A stretch of DNA of 9,992 nt from Candidatus Zambryskiibacteriota bacterium. GTDB lineage: Bacteria; Patescibacteriota; Minisyncoccia; Phycocordibacterales; DATDWN01. The stretch spans positions 1 to 9,992 of the forward strand of contig JACQNQ010000001.1 of the NCBI GenBank assembly GCA_016202965.1, in the 5' to 3' direction. Position 1 is the stretch's first letter, and every line of letters starts with the position of its first letter. The position numbers and the translations under genes are program-made. Shown here in pieces: positions 1 to 7,850 of this stretch. The notes under the pieces are model-generated. The model was not told the DNA's origin. It did no database searches and worked only from the letters and a program-made list of their open reading frames with translations.

Positions 1-4
1 ATAT

Positions 5-259
5 ATGAATAGACACAAAGTAGGTTTAGCTCTCGGGGCATTTGCCGGGCTAGTGCACATAGTTTGGGAATTTTTGATTTTTCTCGGTTGGGCACAACCA
101 CTAATGGATTTTGTGACAAACTTGCATTCTCTGAACAATCTATACACAGTGGAGCCGTTTAATCTAGGCCAAGCCGTTGGGTTAATTGTTCTGGCTTCCA
201 TTGTGGGTTATATTGTCGGTTTTGTATTTGCCACAATATTTAATAAATTTCATAAATAA
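5..259 (+). CDS. Small two-helix membrane protein, function unknown
   Basis: This 84-aa protein is predicted to sit in the cytoplasmic membrane. Two hydrophobic segments are visible, roughly residues 7-31 (glycine/alanine-rich, then a Trp/Phe-rich stretch ending at GWAQPL) and residues 54-78 (LGQAVGLIVLASIVGYIVGF). They are joined by a short polar loop containing YTVEPFNLG, and the protein ends in a basic tail (NKFHK). I recall similar proteins of about 80-90 aa, with the same GWAQPL and YTV-PF-LG signatures, as common hypothetical proteins in Parcubacteria, but I know of no assigned function. The ATG lies at the window edge, so any upstream ribosome binding site cannot be seen; the MNRHKVGLALGAF start looks natural for the family. 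It ends in TAA and is followed by a gene-free region with a terminator about 100 nt downstream, so it is probably not co-transcribed with rpoB. Confidence 0.8.
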   Translation: MNRHKVGLALGAFAGLVHIVWEFLIFLGWAQPLMDFVTNLHSLNNLYTVEPFNLGQAVGLIVLASIVGYIVGFVFATIFNKFHK

Positions 260-294
260 AAAATATATAACTATAGTTTATAGCTGTAAAGACA

Positions 295-327
295 TTGAAT
301 GTATAACTTTTCCGCATATGCTAAAAT
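295..327 (+). promoter_or_regulatory. Weak candidate promoter upstream of terminator 357-386
   Basis: TTGAAT at 295-300 and TATGCT at 317-322 (spacer 16 nt), followed directly by AAAAT, resemble sigma70-type -35 and -10 boxes. If active, it would start a transcript of only about 55 nt that ends at the hairpin at 357-386, so it would make a tiny RNA or be spurious. A+T-rich sequence yields such matches by chance. Confidence 0.25.
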
Positions 328-356
328 TTTATACAAAGTCATAATTTAAATCAGGC

Positions 357-386
357 GCCGCTTCCAACCGGAGGCGGCTAATTTTT
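357..386 (+). terminator. Intrinsic terminator (9-bp GC-rich stem)
   Basis: Bases 357-365 (GCCGCTTCC) pair with 370-378 (GGAGGCGGC), including one G-U pair, around a 4-nt loop AACC. The stem is followed by TAATTTTTAT. The G+C-rich stem and trailing U run are typical of Rho-independent termination on the + strand. It lies about 98 nt after the stop of the membrane protein gene and probably insulates that gene from the rpoB leader. Confidence 0.7.
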
Positions 387-413
387 ATATGTGGATAACT
401 AACTTGACTTCTA

Positions 414-440
414 TTGACAGCTTTCAACCGTTGGTATAGA
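414..440 (+). promoter_or_regulatory. Candidate sigma70-type promoter for the rpoBC leader
   Basis: A perfect -35 consensus TTGACA lies at 414-419. Downstream is TATAGA at 435-440, preceded by TGG (432-434), which gives an extended -10 arrangement. The spacer is 15 nt, shorter than the ideal 17; an overlapping alternative, TAGACT at 437-442, gives exactly 17. It sits just after the first terminator and is the best promoter match upstream of rpoB. If used, it gives an rpoB leader of about 360 nt that includes the hairpin at 551-584 and structured repeat A. Confidence 0.5.
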
Positions 441-478
441 CTTCATTTTGTCTTCATCTGATTGAGTTTCTGGTGCAT

Positions 479-544
479 ATGAAGGAGAATTGCAAGGCTA
501 AATTGGTTCTCAACTATTTTGGGTTTAAATCGATAACAATTTAA
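479..544 (+). other. Possible 21-codon leader ORF before a terminator
   Basis: ATG at 479 opens a 21-codon frame (MKENCKAKLVLNYFGFKSITI) that ends in TAA at 542-544, only 6 nt before the terminator hairpin at 551. Its position between the candidate promoter and the terminator is that of a leader peptide. No Shine-Dalgarno precedes it, and the best such motif in the area (AAGGAG, 482-487) lies inside it. The start ATGAAG could pair with CTTCAT at 441-446 or 452-457. An ORF this short can easily arise by chance, so this is only a candidate. Confidence 0.15.
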
Positions 545-550
545 TACAAC

Positions 551-584
551 AAAAATAAGCTCTTGGAGAAAAGAGTTTATTTTT
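551..584 (+). terminator. Hairpin terminator or attenuator in the rpoB leader
   Basis: Bases 551-564 (AAAAATAAGCTCTT) pair along all 14 positions with 571-584 (AAGAGTTTATTTTT), with one G-U pair, around loop GGAGAA. The 3' arm ends in a U-rich run, as in an intrinsic terminator, and the A-rich 5' arm makes it plausible on either strand. It lies 223 nt upstream of the rpoB ATG and downstream of the best promoter candidate, so it either ends a short leader RNA or acts as a partial terminator controlling read-through into rpoBC. Confidence 0.6.
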
Positions 585-611
585 GCGTTTAATAATATTA
601 AGAGAGAAAGT

Positions 612-784
612 GAAAAATTAAATCTTGTTGAGTAATATCTTTTTTAGAGCATCCGCAGGTCGCAAGCATGGTTTTTGTCAAGGTACCCCATCTTGACAAA
701 ATTGTGACCGAGGACAGAACGAACTTTTCGCTGGAAAAGTGAGAGTCTCTAAAAAAGATATTGCAAGAAAGAGATTTAATTTTC
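612..784 (+). repeat. Structured inverted-repeat element, copy A (upstream of rpoB)
   Basis: Outer stem: 634-649 (AATATCTTTTTTAGAG) is perfectly complementary to 747-762. Pairing extends outward through CTTG 624-627 with CAAG 764-767, and an A/T-rich arm at about 613-623 with 774-784. Inside lie two hairpins. Hairpin 1 has stem 658-665 with 702-709 stacked directly on 673-682 with 692-701, giving 18 paired positions including one G-U, interrupted only by a 7-nt bulge GCATGGT (666-672). Hairpin 2 pairs ACTTTTC (723-729) with GAAAAGT (734-740) around loop GCTG. A second copy in reverse orientation lies after rpoC (about 7684-7850). It shares runs such as CTTGTTGAGT, CGCAGGTCG, AGCATGGTTTT, TTTTCGCTGGAAAA and GTCTCTAAAAA. 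The element ends 23 nt before rpoB and would form most of the proximal 5' UTR. A GTG at 739 inside hairpin 2 opens the rpoB frame, but is not its likely start. Confidence 0.85.
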
Positions 785-807
785 ATCCAAATAAAAATAT
801 ATTTTTT

Positions 808-3800
808 ATGAGCAATACCACTTCACGTCCAAAAAAGTATTTCAGCCGCTTCAAAGAACCGCTTGTCAAAACTCCGAACTTTGTTCTGCCGCAGTTGGAC
901 TCTTTCAAGTGGCTTTTGGAGAAAGGGCTTCAAGAAGTTTTTAATGAATTTTCTTCCATCAGGGATTATTCGGAGAAAAAGTTTACGCTTGACTTTGTCG
1001 GTTTTCAACTGGCTGAGCCGAAATACAACGAATACTACGCTAAAGATAACAAACTTTCATACGAGGCGCCGTTGAAAGTCAGAGTAAAACTGAAAAACCA
1101 TATTCTCGGCACGGAAAAAGAGCAGGAAATTTTCATGGCTGATTTTCCCATAATGACTTCTCACGGCACATTCATTATTTCCGGCATTGAAAGAGTCATT
1201 GTTCCGCAACTGGCTCGTTCGTACGGAGTCTTTTTCACCATGGCCGAAGTCAGGGGTCTGAAGCTTTTTGGGGCTAAAATTATACCTTCTCGCGGGGCTT
1301 GGGTGGAAATAGAATCCGACTTGGACGGAGCCGTTACTGTCCGTATTGACCGCAAGAGAAAATTTGCCGTCACGGTCCTTTTGCGGGTTCTTGGAGCTAA
1401 AACGGACGCTGATATTTTAGGATTGTTTCAAGAAAATGATTTTGCTAAAACTTCCATTGAAAAAACATTGCTCAAAGACCATTCTAAAACTCAAGAGGAA
1501 GCTTTTATAGAAATACATAAACGGCTTCGGGACGGAGATTTAGCCACCGCTGAAAACGCCAAAGAATTTGTCACTTCTATTTTTGAAGAAGAAAGATACG
1601 ACCTTTCTCCGGTCGGCCGGCATATGTTCAACAAGCGTTTCAAGAAAAAAATGGACGATAAAGAATTGAAAAGAAAAACATTATCGCTTGAAGACCTTGT
1701 CACCATTATTTCTCACATCGCTACTTTAAATAACACTCCTCATGCCACAGAAGACGATATTGACCATCTAGGCACAAGGCGAGTGCGATTTGTCGGCGAG
1801 CTTTTCCAGCAAAATATCCGCAAAGGCATTGCCCAAATAAAACGAAATATTCAAAATAAAATGTCCACCATCGATACCAATGTTACTTTGCCGGTCCAGT
1901 TTATTTCCCCAAAGCCCCTCCAAGCCCGGATTAAAGAATTTTTCACCACCAACCAATTGTCCCATTTTATGGACCAAACCAATCCTTTGGCCGAGATAGA
2001 AAATCTTCGCACTCTTTCGGCTCTCGGACCGGGCGGTCTTAACCGGACCAGAGCCGGTTTTGAAGTTCGAGATGTTCACACTTCGCATTATGGAAGGCTT
2101 TGTCCCATTAACACCCCGGAAGGTCCGAATATCGGTCTCGTTTTGCGTCTTTCAGTTTATGCCAGAATAAACTCTTTTGGCATGATTGAAACTCCTTACG
2201 CCAAAGTAAAAAACGGCAGAGTGACGAACGAAATAGAATATTTAAACGCCAGCCAGGAAGAAGATTTTGCCATTGCTCATGCCGCTACGCCGACAGATAA
2301 AGACGGAAAAATCATGGTGGAAGAAGTGGAAGTCCGTCTAAACGGTAACCCAAGCACGGTCTCAAAAGATAAAGTGAATTTTATGGACGTTGCCACCAAT
2401 CAGGCTTTTTCAATAGCCACTTCCATGATTCCCTTCTTAAATCACGATGAAGCCAGCCGAGCTTTAATGGCAAGCAATATGCAGAGACAAGCCACGCCGT
2501 GCATTATTCCGGAAGCTCCGCTTGTGGCAACCGGCATAGAAGCCGATGCTCTGCGGGATACAGGAAGACTGCTTTTGGCAAAAGAAGAAGGCATAATCAC
2601 TCATGCAGACGGCACAAAGGTTATTTTAAAAGACAAAAAAGGAAAAGAAATAGAACATCCTCTCATTCAATTTTCCAGGACAAACGGTTTTACCACTTTT
2701 CATCAAAGGCCGTCGGTTTCTGTCTTGGACAAAGTCAAAAAGGGAACTATTTTGGCGGACACTTCCGGGAGCAAAGACGGACAGACGGCCATAGGCCAAA
2801 ATATGCTGGTGGCTTTTATGTCCTGGAGCGGAGCAAACTATGAAGATGCCATTATTCTTTCCGAACGTGTGGTAAAAGACAGCAAGTTCACCTCGATTCA
2901 TATAGAAGAATTTGTGGTCAATGTTCGCGATACCAAGCTTGGTCCGGAGGTTACCACTTGCGATATTCCAAATGTCGGAGAAGCCAAACTAAAAAATCTG
3001 GCTGAAGACGGCATTGTCAGAGTTGGAGCGGAAGTTCGTCCGGGAGATATTTTAGTGGGAAAGATTACTCCGAAAGGGGAGACTCAATTGACGCCGGAAG
3101 AGCGTCTGCTGCGCAGTCTTTTCGGCGAGAAAGCTCATGATGTTAAAGACACTTCAAAACGGATGGAAGGCGGCAAGCGCGGACGAATTATAAAAGTTCA
3201 AGTATTTTCCAGAGAGAAAGGGGATAAGCTTGATTCCGGCATCATAAAAAGAATTCATATAGAAGTAGCTCAGCTCCGGAATGTTTCTGTCGGCGATAAA
3301 TTGGCCGGACGGCACGGAAACAAAGGGGTTATTTCCAAGATTTTACCGGAGGAAGATATGCCTTATATGCCGGATGGCACACCCATAGATGTTATTTTGA
3401 CTCCTCTCGGCGTGCCCTCTCGCATGAATCTGGGACAGATTTTGGAACTTCACTTGGGGCTTGCCGCTCATACTTTGGGTTATCAAGCCATTGTTCCGCC
3501 GTTTGCCGGAGCCACGGGAGAAGAAATAAAAGATGAATTGAAAGCGGCCGGATTTTCGGAGTCGGGCAAAATGAAACTCTTTGACGGTCGGACCGGCGAG
3601 CAATTTGATCAGGATATCGCTCTAGGATATATGTATATTATGAAACTTCATCATATGGTGGAAGACAAAATCCATATGCGTTCCATCGGTCCGTATTCTC
3701 TTATCACCCAGCAGCCGCTTGGAGGCAAGGCTCAAAACGGAGGACAGCGATTTGGAGAGATGGAAGTCTGGGCTCTGCTTGGTCATGGAGCCGCCCACAG

Positions 3801-3990
3801 CTTGCAGGAAATTTTAACCATCAAGTCGGATGATATCGTCGGTCGTTCAACGGCATATGACGCCATAGTCAAAGGTTTGCCCATTACTCAAATGAATACC
3901 CCCGCATCATTCAATGTTTTGTTAAACAATCTTCGCGGACTAGGGCTGGATGTGCAAATTAAGAGAGGAAAAATAGAAGAAAAATTATGA
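808..3990 (+). CDS. rpoB: DNA-directed RNA polymerase subunit beta
   Basis: Beta subunit (1060 aa) of core RNA polymerase, which forms one side of the active-site cleft and catalyses transcription with RpoC. Family signatures run in order: GTFIISGIERVIV (residues 120-132), the rifampicin region QLSHFMDQTNPLAEI followed by SALGPGGL (about 383-411), GFEVRDVH, CPINTPEGPNIGL, GANYEDAIILSER, active-site GDKLAGRHGNKG (Lys831 and Lys839 match E. coli K1065 and K1073), and C-terminal EVWALLGHGAAH (986-997). It is much shorter than E. coli beta (1342 aa) and a little shorter than Thermus beta (1119 aa), so the large lineage-specific insertions are absent. I chose ATG 808 because MSNTTSRPKKYFSRF begins the family-like sequence; the frame continues back to GTG 739, but those 23 codons lie in the structured repeat and A/T leader. 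No Shine-Dalgarno is visible. The gene ends in ATGA, overlapping rpoC. Residues at E. coli positions 513, 526 and 529 are His, Asn and Thr. Confidence 0.98.
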   Translation: MSNTTSRPKKYFSRFKEPLVKTPNFVLPQLDSFKWLLEKGLQEVFNEFSSIRDYSEKKFTLDFVGFQLAEPKYNEYYAKDNKLSYEAPLKVRVKLKNHILGTEKEQEIFMADFPIMTSHGTFIISGIERVIVPQLARSYGVFFTMAEVRGLKLFGAKIIPSRGAWVEIESDLDGAVTVRIDRKRKFAVTVLLRVLGAKTDADILGLFQENDFAKTSIEKTLLKDHSKTQEEAFIEIHKRLRDGDLATAENAKEFVTSIFEEERYDLSPVGRHMFNKRFKKKMDDKELKRKTLSLEDLVTIISHIATLNNTPHATEDDIDHLGTRRVRFVGELFQQNIRKGIAQIKRNIQNKMSTIDTNVTLPVQFISPKPLQARIKEFFTTNQLSHFMDQTNPLAEIENLRTLSALGPGGLNRTRAGFEVRDVHTSHYGRLCPINTPEGPNIGLVLRLSVYARINSFGMIETPYAKVKNGRVTNEIEYLNASQEEDFAIAHAATPTDKDGKIMVEEVEVRLNGNPSTVSKDKVNFMDVATNQAFSIATSMIPFLNHDEASRALMASNMQRQATPCIIPEAPLVATGIEADALRDTGRLLLAKEEGIITHADGTKVILKDKKGKEIEHPLIQFSRTNGFTTFHQRPSVSVLDKVKKGTILADTSGSKDGQTAIGQNMLVAFMSWSGANYEDAIILSERVVKDSKFTSIHIEEFVVNVRDTKLGPEVTTCDIPNVGEAKLKNLAEDGIVRVGAEVRPGDILVGKITPKGETQLTPEERLLRSLFGEKAHDVKDTSKRMEGGKRGRIIKVQVFSREKGDKLDSGIIKRIHIEVAQLRNVSVGDKLAGRHGNKGVISKILPEEDMPYMPDGTPIDVILTPLGVPSRMNLGQILELHLGLAAHTLGYQAIVPPFAGATGEEIKDELKAAGFSESGKMKLFDGRTGEQFDQDIALGYMYIMKLHHMVEDKIHMRSIGPYSLITQQPLGGKAQNGGQRFGEMEVWALLGHGAAHSLQEILTIKSDDIVGRSTAYDAIVKGLPITQMNTPASFNVLLNNLRGLGLDVQIKRGKIEEKL

Positions 3991-6900
3991 TAAAAACACA
4001 CGGACAAAATTTAAACGACATAGAAACCATTTCCTTGAAAGTGGCTTCTCCGGAGCGCATCAAGGAATGGTCTTTCGGCGAAGTGACCAAGCCGGAAACT
4101 ATTAATTACCGCACCCAGCGCAGTGAAAGAAACGGCCTCTTTGACGAAAAAATTTTCGGTCCGGACAAGGATTATGAATGTTATTGCGGGAAGTATCGCG
4201 GTATCCGTTACAAAGGAATCGTTTGCGAAAAATGCGGAGTAGAAATTACCCGCTCCATTGTCCGCAGGGAGCGGATGGGTCACATTGAACTGGCCAGCCC
4301 CGTTTCCCACATTTGGTTTTTGAAGTCAATGCCGTCGCGCATCAGTATGATTTTGGGCATTCCGACCGCGGATATAGAAAAAGTCGTTTATTTTGCCGGA
4401 TATATTGTGACCAAAGTTTCCGAAGAAGACAGGGCTCGTATTTTGAAGGATCTCGATTCTCAATATAAGGCAAAAATTAAATCTCTGCAGAACGAAAATT
4501 CAAAAGAGGAAATCAAAGAAAGATTTCTTAAGAGAAAACAAGAGATTGAATCTATACAAGAAGATAGGATATTAGACGAGGTAGAATATTATAATTTTGG
4601 AAAAGATTATGGCACGATGTTTGAAGCCGGCATTGGAGCTGAAGACATTTACAATATTTTCAAAAAGATTGACTTAAAAAAACTTTTATTGAAACTCTCG
4701 GAAGAACTTGAAACGGCAAGCAGTGTTGAGTCGGCCAAAATAAATAAGAGAGTCGGCATTGTTTCAGCTTTGATTAACTCCGGTATCAGGCCGGAATGGA
4801 TGTTTCTTACAAACATTCCAGTTTTGCCGCCGGCTCTCCGGCCCATGGTTCCTCTTGACGGCGGACGTTATGCCACCTCCGATGTAAATGATTTATACAG
4901 GCGAGTGATAAATCGTAATAACCGCTTAAAAAAACTGAAAGAAATCCATGCTCCGGATGTTATTTTGCGAAATGAGAAGCGAATCCTTCAGGAAGCGGTG
5001 GATGCTCTGATAGACAACACTATAAGACACGGCGCGGCAAGCGGAGCCGGGAGTCTTGCTCAAAGGCGACCTCTTAAATCCATCGCCGACAATCTTAAAG
5101 GCAAACGGGGAATCTTCCGCCAAAATCTTTTGGGCAAACGGGTGGACTATTCCGGCCGGTCGGTCATCGTGGTCGGGCCTGACTTGCATCTCAATCAATG
5201 CGGTTTGCCGAAACATATGGCCCTTGAGCTTTTCAAGCCGTTCGTTATTTCCGAGCTTCTGAAAAAAGAGATGGCTTATAACATCAGAGGAGCAAACAAG
5301 TTGATTGAAGACGGCATCGCTGAAGTTTGGGCTATTTTAGAAGAGGTCATCAGCCAAAAATATGTCCTTCTGAACCGGGCGCCGACTTTGCATCGGCTCG
5401 GCATTCAATCTTTTCAGCCCATTTTGATTGAGGGCAACGCTATTCAGCTTCACCCGCTTGTCTGTTCGGCTTTCAACGCCGACTTTGACGGAGACCAGAT
5501 GGCCGTTCATGTTCCTCTATCCGACGAGGCTCAAATGGAAGCCAAAGAAATAATGGCCTCGGATAAAAACATTTTGAAACCAGGTTCCGGCGACGCCACT
5601 ATCTCGGCGAAACTCCTGGACATAGTTCTCGGATGTTATTGGATGACCAAAGAAGTTTCCGGCGAGCGCGGCGAAGGCAAGTTTTTTTCGTCCCCAAACA
5701 GCGCCATTACCGCCTATGATTTTGAACATATTTCTTTTCGCTCAAAAATAAAAGTCTTGCCGACCATTTCAGACAAATACAAACAATTTGACGGCAAAAT
5801 TTTTGAAACTACGGTTGGACGGCTTCTTTTCAATTCCGTTTTGCCGAAAGATTACCCGTTTATAAATAGTGAAATCAGCAGGGACAGAATATCTTTGTTG
5901 ATGGACGATTTGATAGACAGATACGGAATTGAAAAAATACCAAAGATTATAGACCAGATTAAAACTTTCGGATTCAAATATGCCACTTACTCCGGCGTGA
6001 CCTGGGGTATTGACGACGTGGTTATTCCGGAAGGCAAGAAAGATATTTTAGCCAAGTCAAAAGAAAAAGCCGGTCTTATAGCCGAACATTTTAATTCGGG
6101 ACTTATTTCCAAAGAAGAACGTCTTCGGCAGATAATAGAAATTTGGCATGAAGCCAAAGCTCTAGTGGAAAAACTTATACCTGAGACATTGTCCAAAAAC
6201 GGCTCTGTCTCGGACATGGTTTACTCTAAAGCCAGAGGTTCAATGTCAAACATTACTCAAATGGCCGGAATGAAAGGACTGATTACCAATACTGTCGGAG
6301 AAACTATCGAATTTCCGATACTGTCGTGTTATAAAGGAGGTCTGACACCGTTGGAATATTTTATCACCACTCATGGCTCGCGGAAAGGATTGACCGACAC
6401 AGCTTTAAACACGGCAAAATCCGGATATTTGACTCGCAAGATGTTTGTCGTGGCTCAAGACACTATTATTACCGAAGAAGACTGTGGCACAAAAGAAGGC
6501 GTCTTTATAGATAAAAACGCCATATCTGGAATAGAAACTGTCATTGCCAAACATATCAAAGGAAGATTTCTCTCTGCGGATGTTCTAGCTCCAGACGGGA
6601 TAACTCTCTTCAAAAAAGATCATTTCTTAACTAAAAAAGAGGCCCAACAAATAGAATCCGCGGGAGTGACAAAAGTCTCTGTCCGTTCCCCGCTTTCCTG
6701 CAAAACTTTAAACGGAATTTGCATAAAATGTTACGGAGCCGACCTCGGCAAAAACAAAGTGGTAGAGTTGGGCGAAGCGGTCGGCACAGTGGCCGGCCAG
6801 GCTATTGGAGAACCCGGCACCCAGCTAACCATGAGAACATTTCATGCCGGAGGAGCGGCTTCTGTCGGCGGAGACATTACTTCAGGGCTTCCGCGAGTAG

Positions 6901-7664
6901 AGGAACTTTTTGAAAAGAGAAAACCAAAAAATCCAGCCACTATCTCCGGATGCTCTGGCACTGTAACTCTTATCAAAACCACCGCTAAGGAGAGAATTCT
7001 CGTCATTATTCCAAGTTTAGAAGATAAAATTAAAAGTAAAGAACAGGTGGAATATTCCATTTCTCTCAGTCGCATTATTTTGGTCAAAGAGGGGGATGAA
7101 ATTAAAAAAGGCGATATTATTACGGACGGCTCAGCCGATATTGACGAGTTGTTCAAGTTTGCCGGACGAGACAAAACTATTGACTATATTATTCATGAAA
7201 TCAACAAACCGTATGAACTTCAGGGCGAAACAGTTTCGCGAAAGCACATTGAAACAATCGTCAGGCAGATGTTTGCCCGAAAACGGGTTAAATCTCCCGG
7301 AGATACCATCTTTTCAGCAGGCGATGTCGTGGAAACAGCCTTTCTTGTTGAAGAAAATGCCAGAGTCAAAGCTTTAGGCAAAGAGGAAGCTAAAGCCGAA
7401 AGCGTGGTTATGGGCATTACCGAAGTTTCCCTTTCTCGCAAGAGTTTTCTTGCCGCCGCTTCCTTTCAGCATACAACCAGAATGTTAATCTCAAGCGCCA
7501 TACGGGGAAATAGCGACCCGCTTTCGGGACTGATGGAAAATGTTATTTTGGGACGGCTTATTCCGGCCGGCACCGGTTTCAAAGGCAGTCCCAAAGAAAA
7601 GATGATTGCCGAGATGAGAGCCAGTCGCCCGCAAGTGTACGAAGAACGCAATAAATTTTTGTAG
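3987..7664 (+). CDS. rpoC: DNA-directed RNA polymerase subunit beta'
   Basis: Beta' subunit (1225 aa), which carries the catalytic magnesium site of RNA polymerase. The N-terminal zinc-binding domain has Cys65, Cys67, Cys80 and Cys83. The active-site motif [12 protein letters not shown] places the metal-binding Asp residues at 499, 501 and 503. The bridge-helix region [21 protein letters not shown] is intact. A second zinc site uses Cys833, Cys905, Cys912 and Cys915. The trigger-loop motif [16 protein letters not shown] (Arg950, His953) runs straight on without the large insertion found in E. coli, which partly explains the shorter length (E. coli has 1407 aa). The C-terminus has the usual [15 protein letters not shown]. 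Translation starts at ATG 3987 within the ATGA overlap with rpoB, indicating translational coupling and stoichiometric synthesis; only weak purine-rich sequence precedes it. One oddity is that the usually conserved proline and glutamine before DIVLG are Lys and Leu (sequence [11 protein letters not shown]). Confidence 0.98.
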   Translation: MIKTHGQNLNDIETISLKVASPERIKEWSFGEVTKPETINYRTQRSERNGLFDEKIFGPDKDYECYCGKYRGIRYKGIVCEKCGVEITRSIVRRERMGHIELASPVSHIWFLKSMPSRISMILGIPTADIEKVVYFAGYIVTKVSEEDRARILKDLDSQYKAKIKSLQNENSKEEIKERFLKRKQEIESIQEDRILDEVEYYNFGKDYGTMFEAGIGAEDIYNIFKKIDLKKLLLKLSEELETASSVESAKINKRVGIVSALINSGIRPEWMFLTNIPVLPPALRPMVPLDGGRYATSDVNDLYRRVINRNNRLKKLKEIHAPDVILRNEKRILQEAVDALIDNTIRHGAASGAGSLAQRRPLKSIADNLKGKRGIFRQNLLGKRVDYSGRSVIVVGPDLHLNQCGLPKHMALELFKPFVISELLKKEMAYNIRGANKLIEDGIAEVWAILEEVISQKYVLLNRAPTLHRLGIQSFQPILIEGNAIQLHPLVCSAFNADFDGDQMAVHVPLSDEAQMEAKEIMASDKNILKPGSGDATISAKLLDIVLGCYWMTKEVSGERGEGKFFSSPNSAITAYDFEHISFRSKIKVLPTISDKYKQFDGKIFETTVGRLLFNSVLPKDYPFINSEISRDRISLLMDDLIDRYGIEKIPKIIDQIKTFGFKYATYSGVTWGIDDVVIPEGKKDILAKSKEKAGLIAEHFNSGLISKEERLRQIIEIWHEAKALVEKLIPETLSKNGSVSDMVYSKARGSMSNITQMAGMKGLITNTVGETIEFPILSCYKGGLTPLEYFITTHGSRKGLTDTALNTAKSGYLTRKMFVVAQDTIITEEDCGTKEGVFIDKNAISGIETVIAKHIKGRFLSADVLAPDGITLFKKDHFLTKKEAQQIESAGVTKVSVRSPLSCKTLNGICIKCYGADLGKNKVVELGEAVGTVAGQAIGEPGTQLTMRTFHAGGAASVGGDITSGLPRVEELFEKRKPKNPATISGCSGTVTLIKTTAKERILVIIPSLEDKIKSKEQVEYSISLSRIILVKEGDEIKKGDIITDGSADIDELFKFAGRDKTIDYIIHEINKPYELQGETVSRKHIETIVRQMFARKRVKSPGDTIFSAGDVVETAFLVEENARVKALGKEEAKAESVVMGITEVSLSRKSFLAAASFQHTTRMLISSAIRGNSDPLSGLMENVILGRLIPAGTGFKGSPKEKMIAEMRASRPQVYEERNKFL

Positions 7665-7683
7665 GAGTTATTTGATAAACGCA

Positions 7684-7850
7684 TAATTTCTTTCTCGATA
7701 AAATCTTTTTAGAGACCACAAAATTTTCCAGCGAAAATTTTGCTTAGTGCTCGGTCGTGATTTGTCAATTTCCGCTCCGCTCATTTGACAAAACCATGCT
7801 CACGACCTGCGCAGTCTCTTTCCAAGATACAACTCAACAAGTTTTTGCTT
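7684..7850 (-). repeat. Structured inverted-repeat element, copy B (downstream of rpoC)
   Basis: The reverse complement of this segment aligns with copy A over nearly its whole length; the conserved core is about 7684-7841. On the + strand, hairpin 1 pairs GGTCGTGA (7753-7760) plus TTTGTCAA (7761-7768) with TTGACAAA (7785-7792) and TCACGACC (7800-7807). The only interruption is bulge ACCATGC (7793-7799), the reverse complement of copy A's GCATGGT. Hairpin 2 pairs AAAATTTTC (7720-7728) with GAAAATTTT (7733-7741) around CAGC. The outer stem joins ATCTT and AGAGAC (7703-7716) to GTCTCT and AAGAT (7814-7828), with a small internal loop. Stem positions differ from copy A in compensating pairs, while bulge and loop are identical. 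The element starts about 20 nt after the rpoC stop and may also serve as the 3' end structure of the rpoBC transcript, since no ordinary GC-rich terminator is visible there. Confidence 0.85.

Larger units (their letters stand above)
260..807. other. Gene-free intergenic region upstream of rpoB
   Basis: This stretch of about 550 bp holds no convincing protein gene. It contains, in order, an A+T-rich segment with a weak promoter-like motif, a GC-rich intrinsic terminator (357-386), a better promoter candidate (414-440), a possible 21-codon leader ORF (479-544), a second hairpin terminator (551-584), and structured repeat copy A (612-784). The last 23 nt before the rpoB ATG are almost pure A/T and lack a Shine-Dalgarno sequence. 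The rplJ-rplL (L10-L7/L12) genes that precede rpoB in many bacteria are absent here. Confidence 0.75.

Noticed and set aside
482..487. AAGGAG as a ribosome binding site
   Set aside because: The only start codon nearby, TTG at 490, is 2 nt away and reaches a stop after three codons, so it serves no gene.
693..698. TTGACA in copy A as a -35 box for rpoB
   Set aside because: It is part of the hairpin 1 stem and no acceptable -10 box lies 16-18 nt downstream.
598..786. 62-aa open frame on the minus strand across copy A
   Set aside because: It lies entirely over the palindromic repeat, has no protein-like composition, and is explained by the inverted symmetry of the element.
739..807. GTG-initiated N-terminal extension of rpoB
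   Set aside because: The codons come from repeat A and the A/T leader. RpoB-like sequence starts at ATG 808.
1768..2088. Minus-strand open frames of 60-110 codons inside rpoB, rpoC and dnaG
   Set aside because: They are shadows of strongly conserved sense genes and have no family-like features of their own.
3988..3990. TGA read as an amino acid (CPR recoded genetic code)
   Set aside because: TGA ends rpoB exactly at the conserved C-terminus with a normal ATGA overlap, so it works as a stop.
7742..7752. TTAGTGCTC resembling a CIRCE heat-shock operator half-site
   Set aside because: The CIRCE half-site is TTAGCACTC and needs a paired GAGTGCTAA nine bases away. Neither condition is met.
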